Assembly: GCA_015847255.1 (NCBI GenBank)
Contig: JADLZK010012337.1
Coordinates: forward strand, 2,108,001-2,172,000
Reading direction: 5' to 3'
Length of the DNA: 64,000 nt
Source of the DNA: Hyparrhenia diplandra
Taxonomy: Eukaryota; Streptophyta; Magnoliopsida; Poales; Poaceae
Positions 23,887 to 35,680 of this stretch are shown here, piece after piece; the stretch's first letter is position 1; every line of letters starts with the position of its first letter. The notes below the pieces were generated by a model that saw nothing but the letters and a program-made list of their open reading frames with translations, did no database searches and had not been told where the DNA came from. The position numbers and the translations under genes were made by a program.

Positions 23887-25723
23887 GTTGCTTCTCTAAA
23901 CCGAGCAAATCTAGTTGTTTTTCTGGTTCTAGAGCTGCTTTTGTTGATGCTGCTTTTTTTTTCCAGTAGCTGCTACTGCATTCACAGGCTAAAATTTGGC
24001 TGATGAATTGAATGAGTCAAATCTGAAGAAAGAAACGGTTAGACTTCCAATATGAGCATTTTGGAGTTGAGTCTAGCCCATTAAAAACACCTTTTTGATG
24101 TATCTTTCCTGCATTGCTTAATTTCTTTTAGGCTGACAGCATGGAGGATTCAAAAGAAGGCCCTGACAAGGATCTGGAAGGAGTAAAGGTGATCACTTGT
24201 ACTAGAACTGCTGCGAAGCATTTGATAATATATATAGAGAAGGCATGTACGGAAGATTTAACAATATAGATGTCAAAAGATCATGCTTACAATCAAATTA
24301 ATCTGCTGTGTGATATGAATATCTGATCTTAGCTTTTGGTTTTGGACTCTATCTACCTTTGATGAGACTTTGGAGAATGCGAACACACACAAATTTTATG
24401 GATACTTTTATATTGCAAAGTAATATATCAGAGGCTAGAACAGCTAAAATTTGTGGACCTAATAAATAGAAGTATGTATGAACTTTTCTAACTCTGCTGC
24501 CTCCTAGTACATCAGTAGCTTTTCTTGTTCGAACTGTTGTAGGTTTCACTCCTCCCACAAAAGACCAGCTGTCATTAGTCTTTGTTTTCAGCCCTGTCTA
24601 TCTATACAATAAATACAATGTGCTTTGTGCAATCATGAACAGAACTCCTAATGGACGCCTGGTGTCCCAACAAACACAAAACCACGTTACCATACTAGCT
24701 CTACTGGATTACTCCAGTGGAAGAGATGTAGATCTATGCATTGAAATTAGTGTTCTGTTAGAAGGGTTTGGGGGTGCACTGGTTTTGATTTGTTTTACCT
24801 GTGATGCATCTTGTTCTTTGGCCTCTGATCTTGGTGTCAGATTCAAGTTTGGCCTTGCTTTTGCTTTGGTCTTCATGGCCTTTCTACTCTGCTCCTTCCT
24901 CTCCCGATTTTTCTCCTTCAGCTACTACGCCGCCGCCGCCGCCGCCATACGCGGTGTCTGTGATTTTTGTCTCGGTGTTTTTGCGTAGGCGATTTCCCCT
25001 TTCTTGGCTACCAAGTTAGCTAATCTATCTCTTGGCTGAGATTTCGCCACGTCAGCCCCATTAAGTGGAAGATAAGGCAAATGATTATCTTCCAGATTTG
25101 CCTAACGTACAGGTTTCTTTTTGGCTATTCATAAAAAAAAAATGGAAGACAACAGAAACAGAAAATCTTCCACAAAAAAAGTGGAAGATAACAACCACAG
25201 AAATCTTGTGGAAGATGTGTAGGCAGTCCCTTTTGAAAGCCTAGCCAGCCCATGAGTATCTAACACCCCAACGTCCGTGCCCAGTGGGCCTTGTTCATTT
25301 CGTTCCTGAACCATGTGGCTGTGGGGGAATGCAGGATAGGCCATTCCGTCAAACAAGAGTTTGGATCCCTTTGAATCTAAGCCCATCTACTTGGCCCACG
25401 AGCTCAGTCTGGCCCGTTTCGACGAACAGGACGGAGGGTGCCAGCGGGGCACTGAGCTCAGTCTGCTCCCATGTTTGGCTCTCCAAAATTCCTACATATC
25501 TTGCTTTCCGTCACTTTCGTTTTTATCTTCTGCAAAACTTTGGCACTTTGACTGAGAATTTCTCTACCTTTTACTTCAGCTACTTTCTGTGATGTTTCAA
25601 TGTGTGCCATGGTCTCAAACCAGCTATGTGTGCCAGTTACTCCCTAACTCCATATTTGTCTCCTCCAATCCCCTCTGTGCTTTTGCTAACACATGTTCTG
25701 ACAATAGTTAGTTCATTTGTATC
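23887..25723 (+). other. Mostly non-coding stretch
   Basis: At 24132-24188 an exon-like segment between a CTTTTAG acceptor and an AAG|GTGATC donor reads ADSMEDSKEGPDKDLEGVK; the family is not recognised. A (GCC)n run is at 24928-24951. Around 25065-25220 the word GGAAGATAA and its complement TTATCTTCC recur and can form hairpins. The phrase CCAGCCCATGAGTATCTAACA at 25246-25266 recurs near 27473 and, diverged, near 51025 and 54795. No gene is called. Confidence 0.45.
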
Positions 25724-26951
25724 CACTACTACACAATTTATTTTCCGTAACGGTTTTTTTTATTAACTGTGGCGGTTTTTGTAACTGCCACCGAGCTAGG
25801 GTCACGGTTAATCGAACCGTGGCAATTTTAGGACCGCCACCATTAATCTATTAACGGTGGCGGTTTTTTAAAAGATAACCGCCATGGTTAATAAAAAAAA
25901 AAAAAAAAAAAATCAAAACCCGTGGATGGGCCCAGCGAGCCCATCCACGGGCTGCCGCCGCCGCCGCCGCCTCCAGAGCGTGTGGCCGCTCGCGGGAGCA
26001 CACTGCACCCTCGCCGGAGCACGTTGCACCCTCATCGCGAGGCCATGGTGCCTGTGCCCCTGCCGTGTCCGTAGCCGCCATGGCCGCCGCCGCCGTGGAT
26101 GCGCCGCACGCCGGGAGCCCGTGACACCGCTGCCACTGCGTCCGCGTCGGGAACCCGTGACGCCGCTGTGCTCGCGCTCGCGCCCTCACCATGTCCGCGC
26201 GGGAAGGGATGGGACGGTGCCGGCCCGAGTCGCCCTTGCGCTGGCTCCGCCGCCGGCCACCGCACCTGGGGAAGAAGATGCGCCGCCACCTATGCCGCCG
26301 CCGCGTGGACCGCGCGACAGAGGGCGCCCAACGCCGAGCCCCTGCTACAACGCCGCCGTGCGAGACCGCGTGAGAGAGGGCGCCCGCCGCCGAGCCCGTG
26401 CTCCGCCGCCGTGCCGCACCCAAGGCCACGCTTCTCTTCCAGAGATGAACGATGAGAGAGAGAGGAGAGAGATGGCGTTGCTCAGATTTGCATGTGAAGA
26501 GAGAAGAGAGAGATGTCCGCTCGTGATTTATTTCCTGGAAGACCGCGTCGCATCCTGTGGGCGGCATGCAAACCACTGCATGTGGCGTCCCCTATTTAGG
26601 AAAACCGCTGCATGTGTGGCGAGCAACGAGTGGCCACCAGCCCCTCTTCCGGATCGCTGATGTGGAGGAGCACACAGATCACCGGTTGGCGCATCACGTT
26701 TGTGCTTTCTCAGTGCGGCTGACATCTGGCCCCCACTCCCAATCCCACCGCATGCTGCGCAGAACAACCGCTACGGTCACGTTAGGATAACCGTCTTGGT
26801 TAATAAGTATTAACCGTGGCGGTTATTTTACAAAACCGCCACGGTTGCCCTGGCGGGGGCTGATGGGGCTTTATTAATGGTGGCGGTTTTCTAAATAACC
26901 GTCACCATTAATATTTTCGAAGTGCTATGCAAAATCAGACCTGTAGCAGTG
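25724..26951. mobile_element. Non-autonomous CACTA element, TSD ATC
   Basis: Begins CACTACTACA and ends TGTAGCAGTG, flanked by the 3 bp direct repeat ATC (25721-25723 and 26952-26954), the target size made by CACTA transposases. Both ends carry clustered subterminal repeats of AACCGTGGCGG/CCGCCACGGTTAAT type in both orientations, presumably transposase-binding sites. The interior (25920-26460) is GC-rich with overlapping low-complexity frames and no transposase. It shares termini and repeat words with the 10.9 kb CACTA at 29541-40408, which may represent the family that mobilised it. Length is 1,228 bp. Confidence 0.93.
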
Positions 26952-26954
26952 ATC

Positions 26955-28509
26955 CTTAACGTGAGTTCGGAAAATAAATAGGACACCCGATCGAGTACCT
27001 CACTCACTGACTGCTTTGGTCTGTAGACTGTGCTGTTTCCTATACCAACTTATTTCCATGTGATGCAACATTATGCCACCGCTGTCAGGCTATAACAGAG
27101 AAATAAATAAATAAGATGGAATCTACTGATCAGATAATCCCTGACCAGGTGCGCTGGAGCAAAGATGATTTCCGGGATGCATGAGATCGATGAGAATGAC
27201 GGACGATAGTGCTGCAGTACTCGCGTGTGTTCCCAACTGTTGATTGAAATGGGCTTAAAGATTTGGGCTCTGAAAGGGTGCCTGCAAACGAAATTTCGTT
27301 TAGGCCAATCAGAATTCATGTTCTGATGATGACGAACACTCTCCATGGATAGAGAAATTTCACAGTTCGTTTAGGCCCATCAAATAATTTGGCCCGCGAG
27401 CCGTCGAGGCCACAGTGAGAGCAGCGAAAGGGTTAGAGGCCCGTGTAATGTTGCGCCATTGCAAGTAGCCCAGCCAGCCCATGAGTATCTAACAGCCGAA
27501 CAGCCCCTATATGGTTGTTACCACATGTTTGGCCCGTAGACAATCCAGGTCCAGTGTTCTTGTCGACTGCTCGTGGGCCAACCAATACACACGTCAGTGC
27601 TCAGTGAGTGACTGTCCGTCGTCAAGTAGCTTATTCAACCTCTTAACTAATACTGTGAAGTTGTATATATTCCAATAATCTAAAATTTAAACTTCACGGA
27701 GCATTCATGGTGGCTTGATATAGCCAAATATAGATATGCACTATTTAAGGGAGGTCGTCGTGTCCGTGCGTGAGTGTTCGTCAACACTCTTAGTCCCCAT
27801 TTTACTGTTGATCCTCAAGAAGAAGGGTGACAATGCAGCGGCGTAGCTTCGTGGGGTGGTGCGGGCCACAAGGGCCTTGGTGAAACCAGCGAGTATGCTA
27901 TTCGGCGGTGGCGCAAATCGATGTTTGGTTGGTGACTTTCGGCTTAGTCTAGGATTACCATTGCTGTTGTATTGTGTTGTTGTTATGTTTTGTGATGCTA
28001 TAATCTCTCTGTCCCTTTCTTGATGTAACGAACTATGTAGTAAGGTCATCAATTTCATCCACCGGCCTAGCCGGAATATGTAAAATATATGCAGGTGGAG
28101 ATGAGTTTATGCCCCCGATGTTGACCTTGAAAAATGTAGGCATGCATGGATGGGTCCCACCACTTGCAATTGTATGCTAGCCACTACTATACGCGTTATG
28201 AATACAAACGAAGAAAATAAAAGAAAAAACAAACAGGAAAACCACAGAGGGCAGAAGCAATTAAAACTACATTTTTTTTCTTCTCTTTGTATCATGAATT
28301 ATGTACATCTTTTATATACAACGTACCATGTACATGGATTTTTTTTCTTTCTCTTGTATTCATGAATCATGTCCTCGAAATGAGCTTGAAGGCAGGGTCG
28401 TCATCCATATGTACTTTTAACCTATTTCCGCCTTCGAAAATCTCGATTTACAGTACAGTGACATTAAACAAGAGTCGGACGGTCTTTGAAAATCATTTTT
28501 TGGTTAATA
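26955..28509. other. Spacer 3' of the DUF716-like gene
   Basis: No conserved protein is seen. It holds a copy of CCAGCCCATGAGTATCTAACA at 27473-27493 related to the one at 25246. The end nearest 28510 would be the 3' UTR/terminator of the minus-strand DUF716-like gene. A long minus frame at 27741-28058 has no recognisable domain. Confidence 0.4.
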
Positions 28510-29408
28510 CTAGACCTCGATCTCCATGGACGTGAAGTCATGCACGTCGTGCACCTCCTCCTTACAGTTGCGCATCTTCATGTTGTGGTGGTCGTCGTCC
28601 TCGTCTGCAGCTTCCGATTCCGGCAGCTGCCCGTAGACCTCCACAGCCTCATCTGCATACTTTCTGCACACGTACACGTAAAGCCCGAGGACGAACACCG
28701 TCACGAGGACGAAGCACCATCCGAACTGCAGGTTGACGACAGCAATGGCGTGGTGCAGGCTGTCCTCGCCGTGGCAGCGCAGGTTGACGCCACCGTCGTC
28801 GAGGGAGCACCCCTTGGGAGCCATGCCAGGGATCCACGTGACGCCTATGACGACGCCCCACAGCCCCTGGAACGCGAGGGACGCGGACCGGACGAGGCTC
28901 ACGGCGAACTGAAGCTCCGCGGGAAGGCCACCACCGGTGGCGCCGAGCAGCGCGGTGGCGAGGCACGTCGCTGCGGCGGCCTGTAGGAACCAGTGGAGTC
29001 GGCCCTCGACGCCCGGCGTGATCGGTGGAGTGGACGTGGAACACGAACAGCTCCTGCGCGAAGAACGCCGCCAGGAGGAGCATGCAGAGCGCGTGTGTCG
29101 GTGTCGGTGGCGACGGCGGCGGCGGTCGAGGTAGATGGCGGAGCCGGCGTGAGACGAGGATTGAGGCGTACATGACAGCGTGCTTTCGTGGTTCGCAGGC
29201 GTTCGGCGGGATGGAGCCGTCGGCGTTGAAGCGGCATGGGTGTGTAGGCCAGCATCTGGGTGGCGAACCCGTGAACGCCGCCGCCCGAGCATGAGGATGA
29301 GCTCGAGGTGGCGGACCGTGGCGCGGGAACCACGCGGCGCGGCGTCACGATGACGGCGGCGATGTCGGGAAATGGAGATGAAGAGCTTGATGTGGTTAAA
29401 GAGATGCC
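28510..29408 (-). pseudogene. DUF716/TMEM45-like membrane protein, main part (interrupted)
   Basis: The major portion of a plant DUF716 (TMEM45-like) multi-pass membrane protein; molecular role is not well defined. At the right edge it reads HLFNHIKLFI, exactly what follows the residues encoded at 44022-44105. Family landmarks: RHLELILMLG near 29300, LCMLLLAAFFAQELFVFHVH (29090-29030, in another frame), GVEGRLHWFLQ near 29010, SASLAFQGLWGVVIGV near 28890, AIAVVNLQFGW near 28735, then a hydrophobic helix and an acidic tail ending at the TAG at 28510-28512. The change of frame between the middle and C-terminal parts implies at least two indels besides the insertion. The gene is therefore a pseudogene in this haplotype. 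Confidence 0.8.
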
Positions 29409-29555
29409 TATAGATGTCCAACGGGCGGCCGGTACGCCCGTGGCCCGCTTTCGGGCGGACCGGCCAGCCCGCTACGGGCCGCTACGGGCTACGGGCGCGC
29501 GGGCCGTGCTACCTACGGGCTCGGGCACACCTCGCCCATGCACTACTACAGAAGT

Positions 29556-29815
29556 GAACTACCGTGGCGGGCATTTTCAATTTTGCATGGCGGGCATTCC
29601 GTCCGCCACCGTGCTAGGGGTCACGGTTAATCGTTCGATTAACCGTGGCGGACTCCATGCCCGCCATGCAAAACATATTAACCATGGCGGGCTAGTAACA
29701 AAGACCGCCATGGTTAATAAATAACCATGGCGGGCATCTTTACTTGCCCGCCATGGTTAATATATTAACCATGGCGGTCTTTGTTAAAAACCCGCCACGG
29801 TTAATTAATTCATGA
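29556..29815. repeat. CACTA subterminal repeat array, left end
   Basis: At least eight copies of a ~13-16 bp word, ACCGTGGCGGGC / ACCATGGCGGGC or its complement, alternate in orientation and create hairpins such as AACCATGGCGGGC...GCCCGCCATGGTT. In CACTA elements such arrays bind the TNPA-class protein, and their number and orientation affect transposition (family knowledge). Confidence 0.88.
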
Positions 29816-30063
29816 TTAATAAAAAAATAATTCAAAAATATTATAAAATTATAAATTATGATTTAAACCACATATTAAATAATAAAATAAGAGAATATTC
29901 ACATAAATCTTAAACATGCATCACAATTTAACATTCTACTAATAACATATATATGGACATTCAATTGAAGCACTTAGAGTTTAAAAGTGACCACCGTACA
30001 CATCACAATTTACAAAACTTCGATCGAGCGATCGATTGATCAATCACGTTTAGCTAGCTAGGT
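29816..30063. other. AT-rich CACTA interior, no gene
   Basis: AT-rich DNA between the left subterminal array and the stop codon of the Ulp1-type gene; it would hold that gene's 3' UTR. Nothing else is visible. Confidence 0.5.
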
Positions 30064-31640
30064 TACAAATCAATGTCCTCCCACAAATAGTCCTTCATGT
30101 CTAGCGCGTTTCTCCGGTCCCTAAGTTCCCATAAGGCCTCGTTTGTAGCGAGGTCATTTGTTAGGGTCGAAGAATTTGCCGTGAGGCAAAGACAACGTCC
30201 TCAACGACGGCCCCACGGATGGCGCTAACCAATTTCTTGAACTTAAGGTCGTCCAAGTTTTCGTTCCAAAATCCTTGCGTGGTTTTCTTCGTCGGCTCGC
30301 GCCCCGTGAAATGCGGTACACGTCACTGCGGGATATAAATGTGCGGTATAGAAACCACACAAAGTTCTTCTGCGAAAAGGTTGCTTACCGCTGACCGCAC
30401 GCCACGATATATGTAGCAGAAAATGGTTAGAATATTATGAGACCATTCAAGATGGACGAGCAAACGAGTAGTAATGCTGCATATACCTCGTAGTCTCGCC
30501 TCGATCTTCATTTCGTCCCCATGTTTTTTCTTTGCGTATGCTCATCCTCCGATCGTATGACTCGGGGTCTTTCAAGTAATCCTTGTATGCTTTTGTATGA
30601 AATCTCACGGTGTCATGACTTACGAAGTTTGTACTATGAAATAGTATAAGTGTCGTGACTTACAATTTGTAGGGCCTGTTCAAAATATTTGTAGAGGCCT
30701 TTTGGCGTATCATCCAACGAGTCCAGCCTAAGGGCACATCCATCTTGAGGGAAGATTAGCCAAGTAATCCAATGGCCAATGTGTCGTTGTTTGTATACCG
30801 GCAATGCTACACCATTTTATTTGATTAGAGATAGATTCCAAGTGTTCAAAAAATAAAAAGTATTGCTTTTGACTTACTTGATATGTTGGGCATGCAACGA
30901 GACAACCGGCGTCCGTTTTGATCTTCTTCATGCACTTACGGATGTAGTCCGCCATCTCTCTAACCCTTGCATCGCATAATTTTTGAAAGTGTTCATATTT
31001 TTTCGGCCTTGCTCAGCTTTTTCGTTCCTTTGGGCCTCCATCCAAGTATCCATTAAATTCCGCCCACGTCTATATCTATTTGGACATAGAAACACAACCG
31101 GGTGATCCAATTCTTGGGCTATCAATGCTTGCATCCTGCAAGCACATGTGGTCACGCGTCATTATATATAGAATCGGAGAGCTAGAATTAGTCGTGTAAC
31201 GGCGGCGTAATGATCGGTAAACAAACTCACGCAAACATAGAGGGTGACAATGGATTGGTCGAGGTCTGGCGCCGTAGCAGCAACCGCCACATTTCGTCGA
31301 AGCCTATTGGCGTGAAATATCGAAGTCCAAGTTAAAGAGCTCCTTAGGAACCCCGAAATGGAACTCCCTCACCCCCGATCAAGCGCATGCCGATATAATC
31401 GGTGGAACCTCGCGAGTGTCCCACTCCTCTTCCTCGATTAGGCGGCCCTTGGGCACCATGAACTTGCCAAGCTCAAACCGATGCAGGCGGTCCGGGCTGA
31501 ACCATTGTCCCGGGCTGATGGGGTATATAATTCCTATACAAAAAGGAAAATGTACGTTAGCATCTTCTAGCTACGCACGCATACGTAATATGTCCGGCTA
31601 AGTTTGGTTGAGATTATCACGCATATACGTACCCTAGTCT
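30064..31640 (-). pseudogene. CACTA-borne Ulp1-like C48 protease
   Basis: Multi-exon Ulp1-type protease carried by the CACTA element; such genes are frequent in grass CACTAs, but their role there is unsettled. Upstream part: FSPDRLHRFELGKFMVPKGR (about 31480-31420), FHFGVPKELFNLDFD, QALIAQELDHPVVFLCPNR (31130-31075), DYIRKCMKKIKTDAGCLVA (30953-30897). Catalytic region: His in GHWITWLIF (HW at 30769-30774), Asp in LDSLDD (30709-30726), and a likely nucleophile Cys in LCGFYTAH (about 30340-30362). It ends YLWEDIDL then a stop at 30064-30066. Frame changes lie between these pieces; some are introns (GTAAG at about 30665) and some appear to be indels or stops. It differs from the Ulp1 gene at 4.5-10.9 kb. 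Confidence 0.72.
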
Positions 31641-32200
31641 TTGCCGGTCTTCACGGCCCCGGGTTCAACTTAGCCAATCGAAGGTCCTTTTCCTTCTCCG
31701 CTAGCTCCTTCTGGCCTCCTCATCTAAGTATTTGTTGGTCGGGGCAAGAACTTCCTTATCTTCTTTTGATAGCTTCTTCTTCCTCGGCGCTTGGGGGGAA
31801 CCTTCGGCCTCATCCTCCTTCTGACTGCTCTGAGGCGGTGTTGAGAATCATATGCATGTGGAATTGAACTATATTAGCCACCAATTAATGCCTAGTACAA
31901 GTTAATTAGCCATACTTTTTTTTGCTATACCTGCCACATTTTCTGAAACCTCCTCGACCATTGGGCGCTTGAACGGCGTGGGAGGACGACGAGCAACCTT
32001 CTTAGGAGAAGGTGTCCTCTTGCCGAGCCGTGAGTTGGTGTCTTGCCACCGCCGTCTTCTTCTTCGGTTCTTAGGAGGTGGGTTCGAACGAGGACTTCCA
32101 CCACCTCGGCCACCATCTTCTCCTTCCGGTACTTTCGGTGGGTTCGGACGAGGACTTCAAAGCACCTCGGCCACCATCGTCGTTGTCGTTATCATCATCG
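31641..32200 (-). other. CACTA inter-gene stretch
   Basis: Between the Ulp1-type and Transposase_24-type genes. A (TCATCG)/(CACC)-rich stretch near 32180-32220 encodes Asp/Gly-rich low complexity in the minus direction, so the upstream gene's C-terminus may extend into it through further exons. No separate gene is recognised. Confidence 0.4.
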
Positions 32201-33957
32201 TCATCGCCACCACCACCCGGGAGAAGGAGGGCCTGCGGCCGCTACCGTCGGAGGTGGTGTCGTCGGTTTCCACAGGACAATGTCTTCCTTGTTCCATAGG
32301 TACTCCCTCTCCTCCCAAAGGTCCTTGAGTACTATTTCTCCTTGTTCACCTGGGATATCGAGCTCCTCATCACCCAGGCCTGGTTCTATGGAGGTCAGAT
32401 AAACGAAGGCATACTTTGGTGGGACCGGCTCGTTATTGCACAACTTAGCACTCTGTGGTGGAGCCACCACGGCAGAGCCCACCTCCTTCTTCTTCCCCTT
32501 CCTGCCAACGGGTATATAGAGTTTGCCCACCGCAGGTTCGACGAGATCGTCGATTGGGTTCTTCCCGGCGACATCACTCGTACTCACACCTTGGCTTCCT
32601 TGGATGTTGTAAAGACCTCTTGTCTTTAATGCCTCTTCTATTTTCTTGTCGACTATGTCCTTTATGGCTTGCTCATAGCCTTGCATCTTAAGGTTTTCCT
32701 TGTACCTCTGCCTCGTGTGGTAGTCGCCCGCGTCGGATGCCCAAGAATCCACGGTCTTCCAGCTATACCTCGAGCCCTGCCCCCGAACTCGGCCACGGTG
32801 CTCGGGTCTTCCGATTGCCTCGGTCAGCTCGTCGTGCTCCCTCCTAGGTTGGAACTCCCCGCGCGCCTTGGCCTCTTTGACAAGCATCACCTTCTTCTCC
32901 ACCTCGTCGACCTTTGGGTCATTGTATTTGGACGGGTTGTCTTTCTTCTGCTTCTTGGGCTGACGGGCATACAAGAAGTCCCGTGTCCTCTCAGGAAGGT
33001 CTAGCAACGGATTCTGTATCCCTTTCTCAGCGTCCTCCCTTTCTTTCCGCCGCCATTGTCCCTTATGACCAAAATATCCTACACAGCCGAGGTTGTGCCT
33101 GAGGTCGTTCTTCTTTGCGAGTTCTTTACCCATTTTCGACTTGGCCTCATACTCTTCGTTAGTCGTGAGCCTGACGAACTCATCCCAGACGGGTTGCTTT
33201 AAGAAGTTGTAGGCTTGAAGTGGTGACTTGCCCGTCTGCACATAGTGTGTGTACAGATTGTTCCGCAGGGTGCGAAGCGCTTTGCTTGCAACGGTTAGCA
33301 CATACTTCTTGCATTTCTTTTTGTGAAAGCCTGCCTCCGGCCCTGGATAATGGAACAGGAGTTGCACGTCTTTCCACACCTTCTTCTTCAGTGCCTTCGG
33401 GACAGTCCTCCAGTCTAGGTAGGTGATGGGCACAGCTTCCTTGGCTACAACGGAGATCTGGTTGCTATAGATGGCCCCGATAGATTCTTGGCTCCACGGG
33501 ATCTCCATTCGGGCCTATCCTCAATATATTACGCACCACCTCGGCTTTTACGGTGCCTCCGTCTTGGCCTCTTTTCAAGCGACTTCTTGGACTTCTTGGA
33601 GGTGGTGCTCATTTGAAGTCTTGGGGGTGGGACAGATTGTTGCCCCTCGGCGAGCTCTCTTTTCACCAAACTCCGCGGGCGCAGAGGAAGCAATGGTAAG
33701 CTGTCACGACAACAACTAGAATTAGTCGTGTACTTACATGAGGCACACGACGTTGTGTTAGTCGTATACTTACGTTTTTGGTTGCGCAGGCTGTCCACTC
33801 GAGAACCCATTGTCGGGCCTGCCCTGTGGGTGCCATCCGGATCAATTTCTTCCTCTCTAAGACGTTTCTTCCGTGGCCTTGGTGTCAATTGTTCGCTCTC
33901 GTATCCACTGTCCGTGGAAGAATCGGACGTGGAGGCCACATCCTCCTCGCCGGCCAC
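32201..33957 (-). pseudogene. CACTA Transposase_24 (Ptta/En/Spm-type, TNPA-like) gene
   Basis: Second CACTA gene. An upstream exon (33957-33790) starts MAGEEDVASTSDSSTDSGYE and is followed by a splice-donor-like stretch. The main open frame (33508-32201, 435 codons) reads TYLDWRTVPKALKKKVWKDV, LRNNLYTHYVQTGKSPLQ, QPVWDEFVRLTTNEEYEAKS and RHNLGCVGYFGHKGQWRRKE, matching the plant Ptta/En/Spm transposase family (Transposase_24), whose members bind subterminal repeats. The C-terminal half is Lys/Glu-rich, probably coiled, with EQAIKDIVDKKIEEALKTRG near 32690. This frame is the longest coding stretch in the window and nearly intact. The link between the two exons includes stops at 33510-33600, so I call the gene broken but well preserved. 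Confidence 0.78.
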
Positions 33958-34029
33958 CTATTGCACGATCTTTATGGCTTGGTTCGGATGCCATTGGATT
34001 CTACTGCGAACCACGAGAGCATTTTATTA

Positions 34030-34974
34030 TAGTAATTTATAATAAAAAGTAAAGTACAGCGGTAGTATGTAGTATTGCCATCACAGAGTCATCTCAAATT
34101 ATATTTATTGTATTCCTCTCATGATTACATATATATTTTTCCATTTTACATACAGTAGTTACAAAAAAAAAAAACCAAAAATTTACAAAGAAATAGATAA
34201 AATAGGTACATATTTTCCTTTTTACATAGTACATACAAAAAGTACAAAAAATAAACAAAAAATGTGTAACAATACAAAAAAAAATATGTAAAAATAAAAA
34301 AAAGTGTAAAACTGTGTATTTGGCTCAAAAGTACCCAACTATCCTTTTCACATCGCGTCTAAACTGGTTGCTTGTATATGTTATACAAGCCGCCCTCGTT
34401 TAGCCGCTCACAAGTATGGGGACATTTCATCATCGCCGGCTGCCTCAAAGATAAAAATATTCACATCATCGCATATGCCACTTTGCCTCAAAGCATTAAG
34501 ATTCAAATCATTACAAATGCCACAAGTAGATAGTTAAAGATAGTAAATGCCCGCCACGGAAAACGAAAAAAACCACCACGGAAGTTCAACACGGTAGTAG
34601 AGAAAATAGAGTCTAAGGTTGCGACTTAAAAGGAGTTAGAAAGAGAGAGCCACCATATATATGTGACATCCGGCCGTGGAATCGGCCAAGTCCTCCGCCC
34701 CGTTCACTTTCACCCCCGAAGGGCTGCTAAATTTTCACGGCGCCGCCGTGAAATGTCACCACAAATCCCAAATATAGATAAAGTATGTCGGTGGCATTCG
34801 TGACATAAGTGGCATAATATATAGATCAATATATGCTCAGTTAATAAATAATCTAAAAATGTGAAGTTGCATCATGGGCGGTGGCATTCGGCATATGCTC
34901 AGTTAATAAATAATCTAAAAATGTTAAGTTGCATCATGGGCAGCATATGATCAAGTAACCATCATCACAGAGCA
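34030..34974. other. AT-rich CACTA interior, no gene
   Basis: Very AT-rich DNA with A-runs (34165-34310) and a ~60 bp direct repeat, GGCGGTGGCATTCGGCATATGCTCAGTTAATAAATAATC-like, at about 34785-34860 and 34876-34930. No coding signal is visible. It could be intron or leader of the Transposase_24-type gene. Confidence 0.5.
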
Positions 34975-35560
34975 TCACGGCGCAAAAAAAATGGCGAACG
35001 GGGCATCACAGAGCATCACAGAGCATCTCGGGAGCATCACGGCATCACGAGCTTCACAGAGCATCTCGGGAGCACGGACGGGGAGGAGGAGCAGCGGCGG
35101 GGCAGCGCCCGGCACAGCGAGGGGACGGGGAGGAGCACACCGAAAAGCGGTGAAGAGCGGGGGGAGGCAGTGGCGCGGCACAGCGAGGGACGGGCGCGGG
35201 CGTCGGGAGGAGCAGCGCGCGGCTGACGGCGGGACGGGAGGCCTGGCACAGCGCCGCGGGGAGGGCGGCGTCGGCCGGACCTCGTCGGAGGAGGGGTGCG
35301 GACGTCGGAGGAGCACCGGGCGGGCGGCGGACCTCGTCGGAGAGGAGCACGGGAGGGACGAGGCGTATCGTCGGAGTCCCCCGGCAGCTAGGGTTTCCCT
35401 AGCCCCGGCGGTGGCGGATCCGGAGGGAGGGAGGAGGGAGGGGAGGAGGAGGGGGAGCGGGGCGGCGCGGGGCGGAGAGGTAGGGACGTGGAGGCGGCAG
35501 CGGCGGCGGCGTGTGGTGGCGCCCGCCGGGGTGAGTGAACCGGGCGAAGGACTTGGGCGA
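34975..35560 (-). promoter_or_regulatory. GC-rich island inside the CACTA, candidate promoter/leader
   Basis: Abrupt GC-rich block, open in most frames on both strands (34975-35628 minus, 34991-35641 plus), giving Pro/Arg/Ala/Gly low-complexity products without domains. It starts with short tandem copies of CATCACAGAGCATC / CATCTCGGGAGCA at 35003-35070. It lies just downstream (in minus-strand direction) of internal subterminal-type repeats at 35590-35680, the layout expected for the 5' end of a CACTA element or a promoter of the Transposase_24 gene. This is inference. Confidence 0.4.
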
Positions 35561-35589
35561 TTCGGGACGGCGCCCCCGCCCCATCGCGT

Positions 35590-35680
35590 CGCCATTTTGC
35601 GTGGCGGGCATTTTACAATGCCCGCCATGGTTAGTGAATAACCGTGGCGGGCATTGTAAAATGCCCGCCATCAAAATCGA
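35590..35680. repeat. Internal CACTA subterminal-type repeats
   Basis: Three to four copies of the subterminal word (GCGTGGCGGGCATTTTACAA, GCCCGCCATGGTTA, AACCGTGGCGGGCATTG, AAATGCCCGCCATC) in alternating orientation, in the middle of the CACTA element, 5.9 kb from its left end and 4.7 kb from its right end. There is no CACTA terminus beside them. They suggest that part of another family member's end was copied or inserted here. Confidence 0.85.

Noticed and set aside
2848..25700. Terminal inverted repeats of one MULE spanning Ulp1 and FAR1 genes
   Set aside because: By eye no matching long inverted ends or 9 bp duplications were found, so no single element was annotated.
25851..26660. 241- and 258-codon frames on opposite strands in the small CACTA
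   Set aside because: Both are products of GC-rich CG(C/G)-type repeats and overlap each other; the element has no room for a transposase.
34975..35641. 217- and 216-codon antiparallel frames in the big CACTA
   Set aside because: Low-complexity translation of a GC-rich island, open in most frames at once; treated as a promoter/leader candidate.
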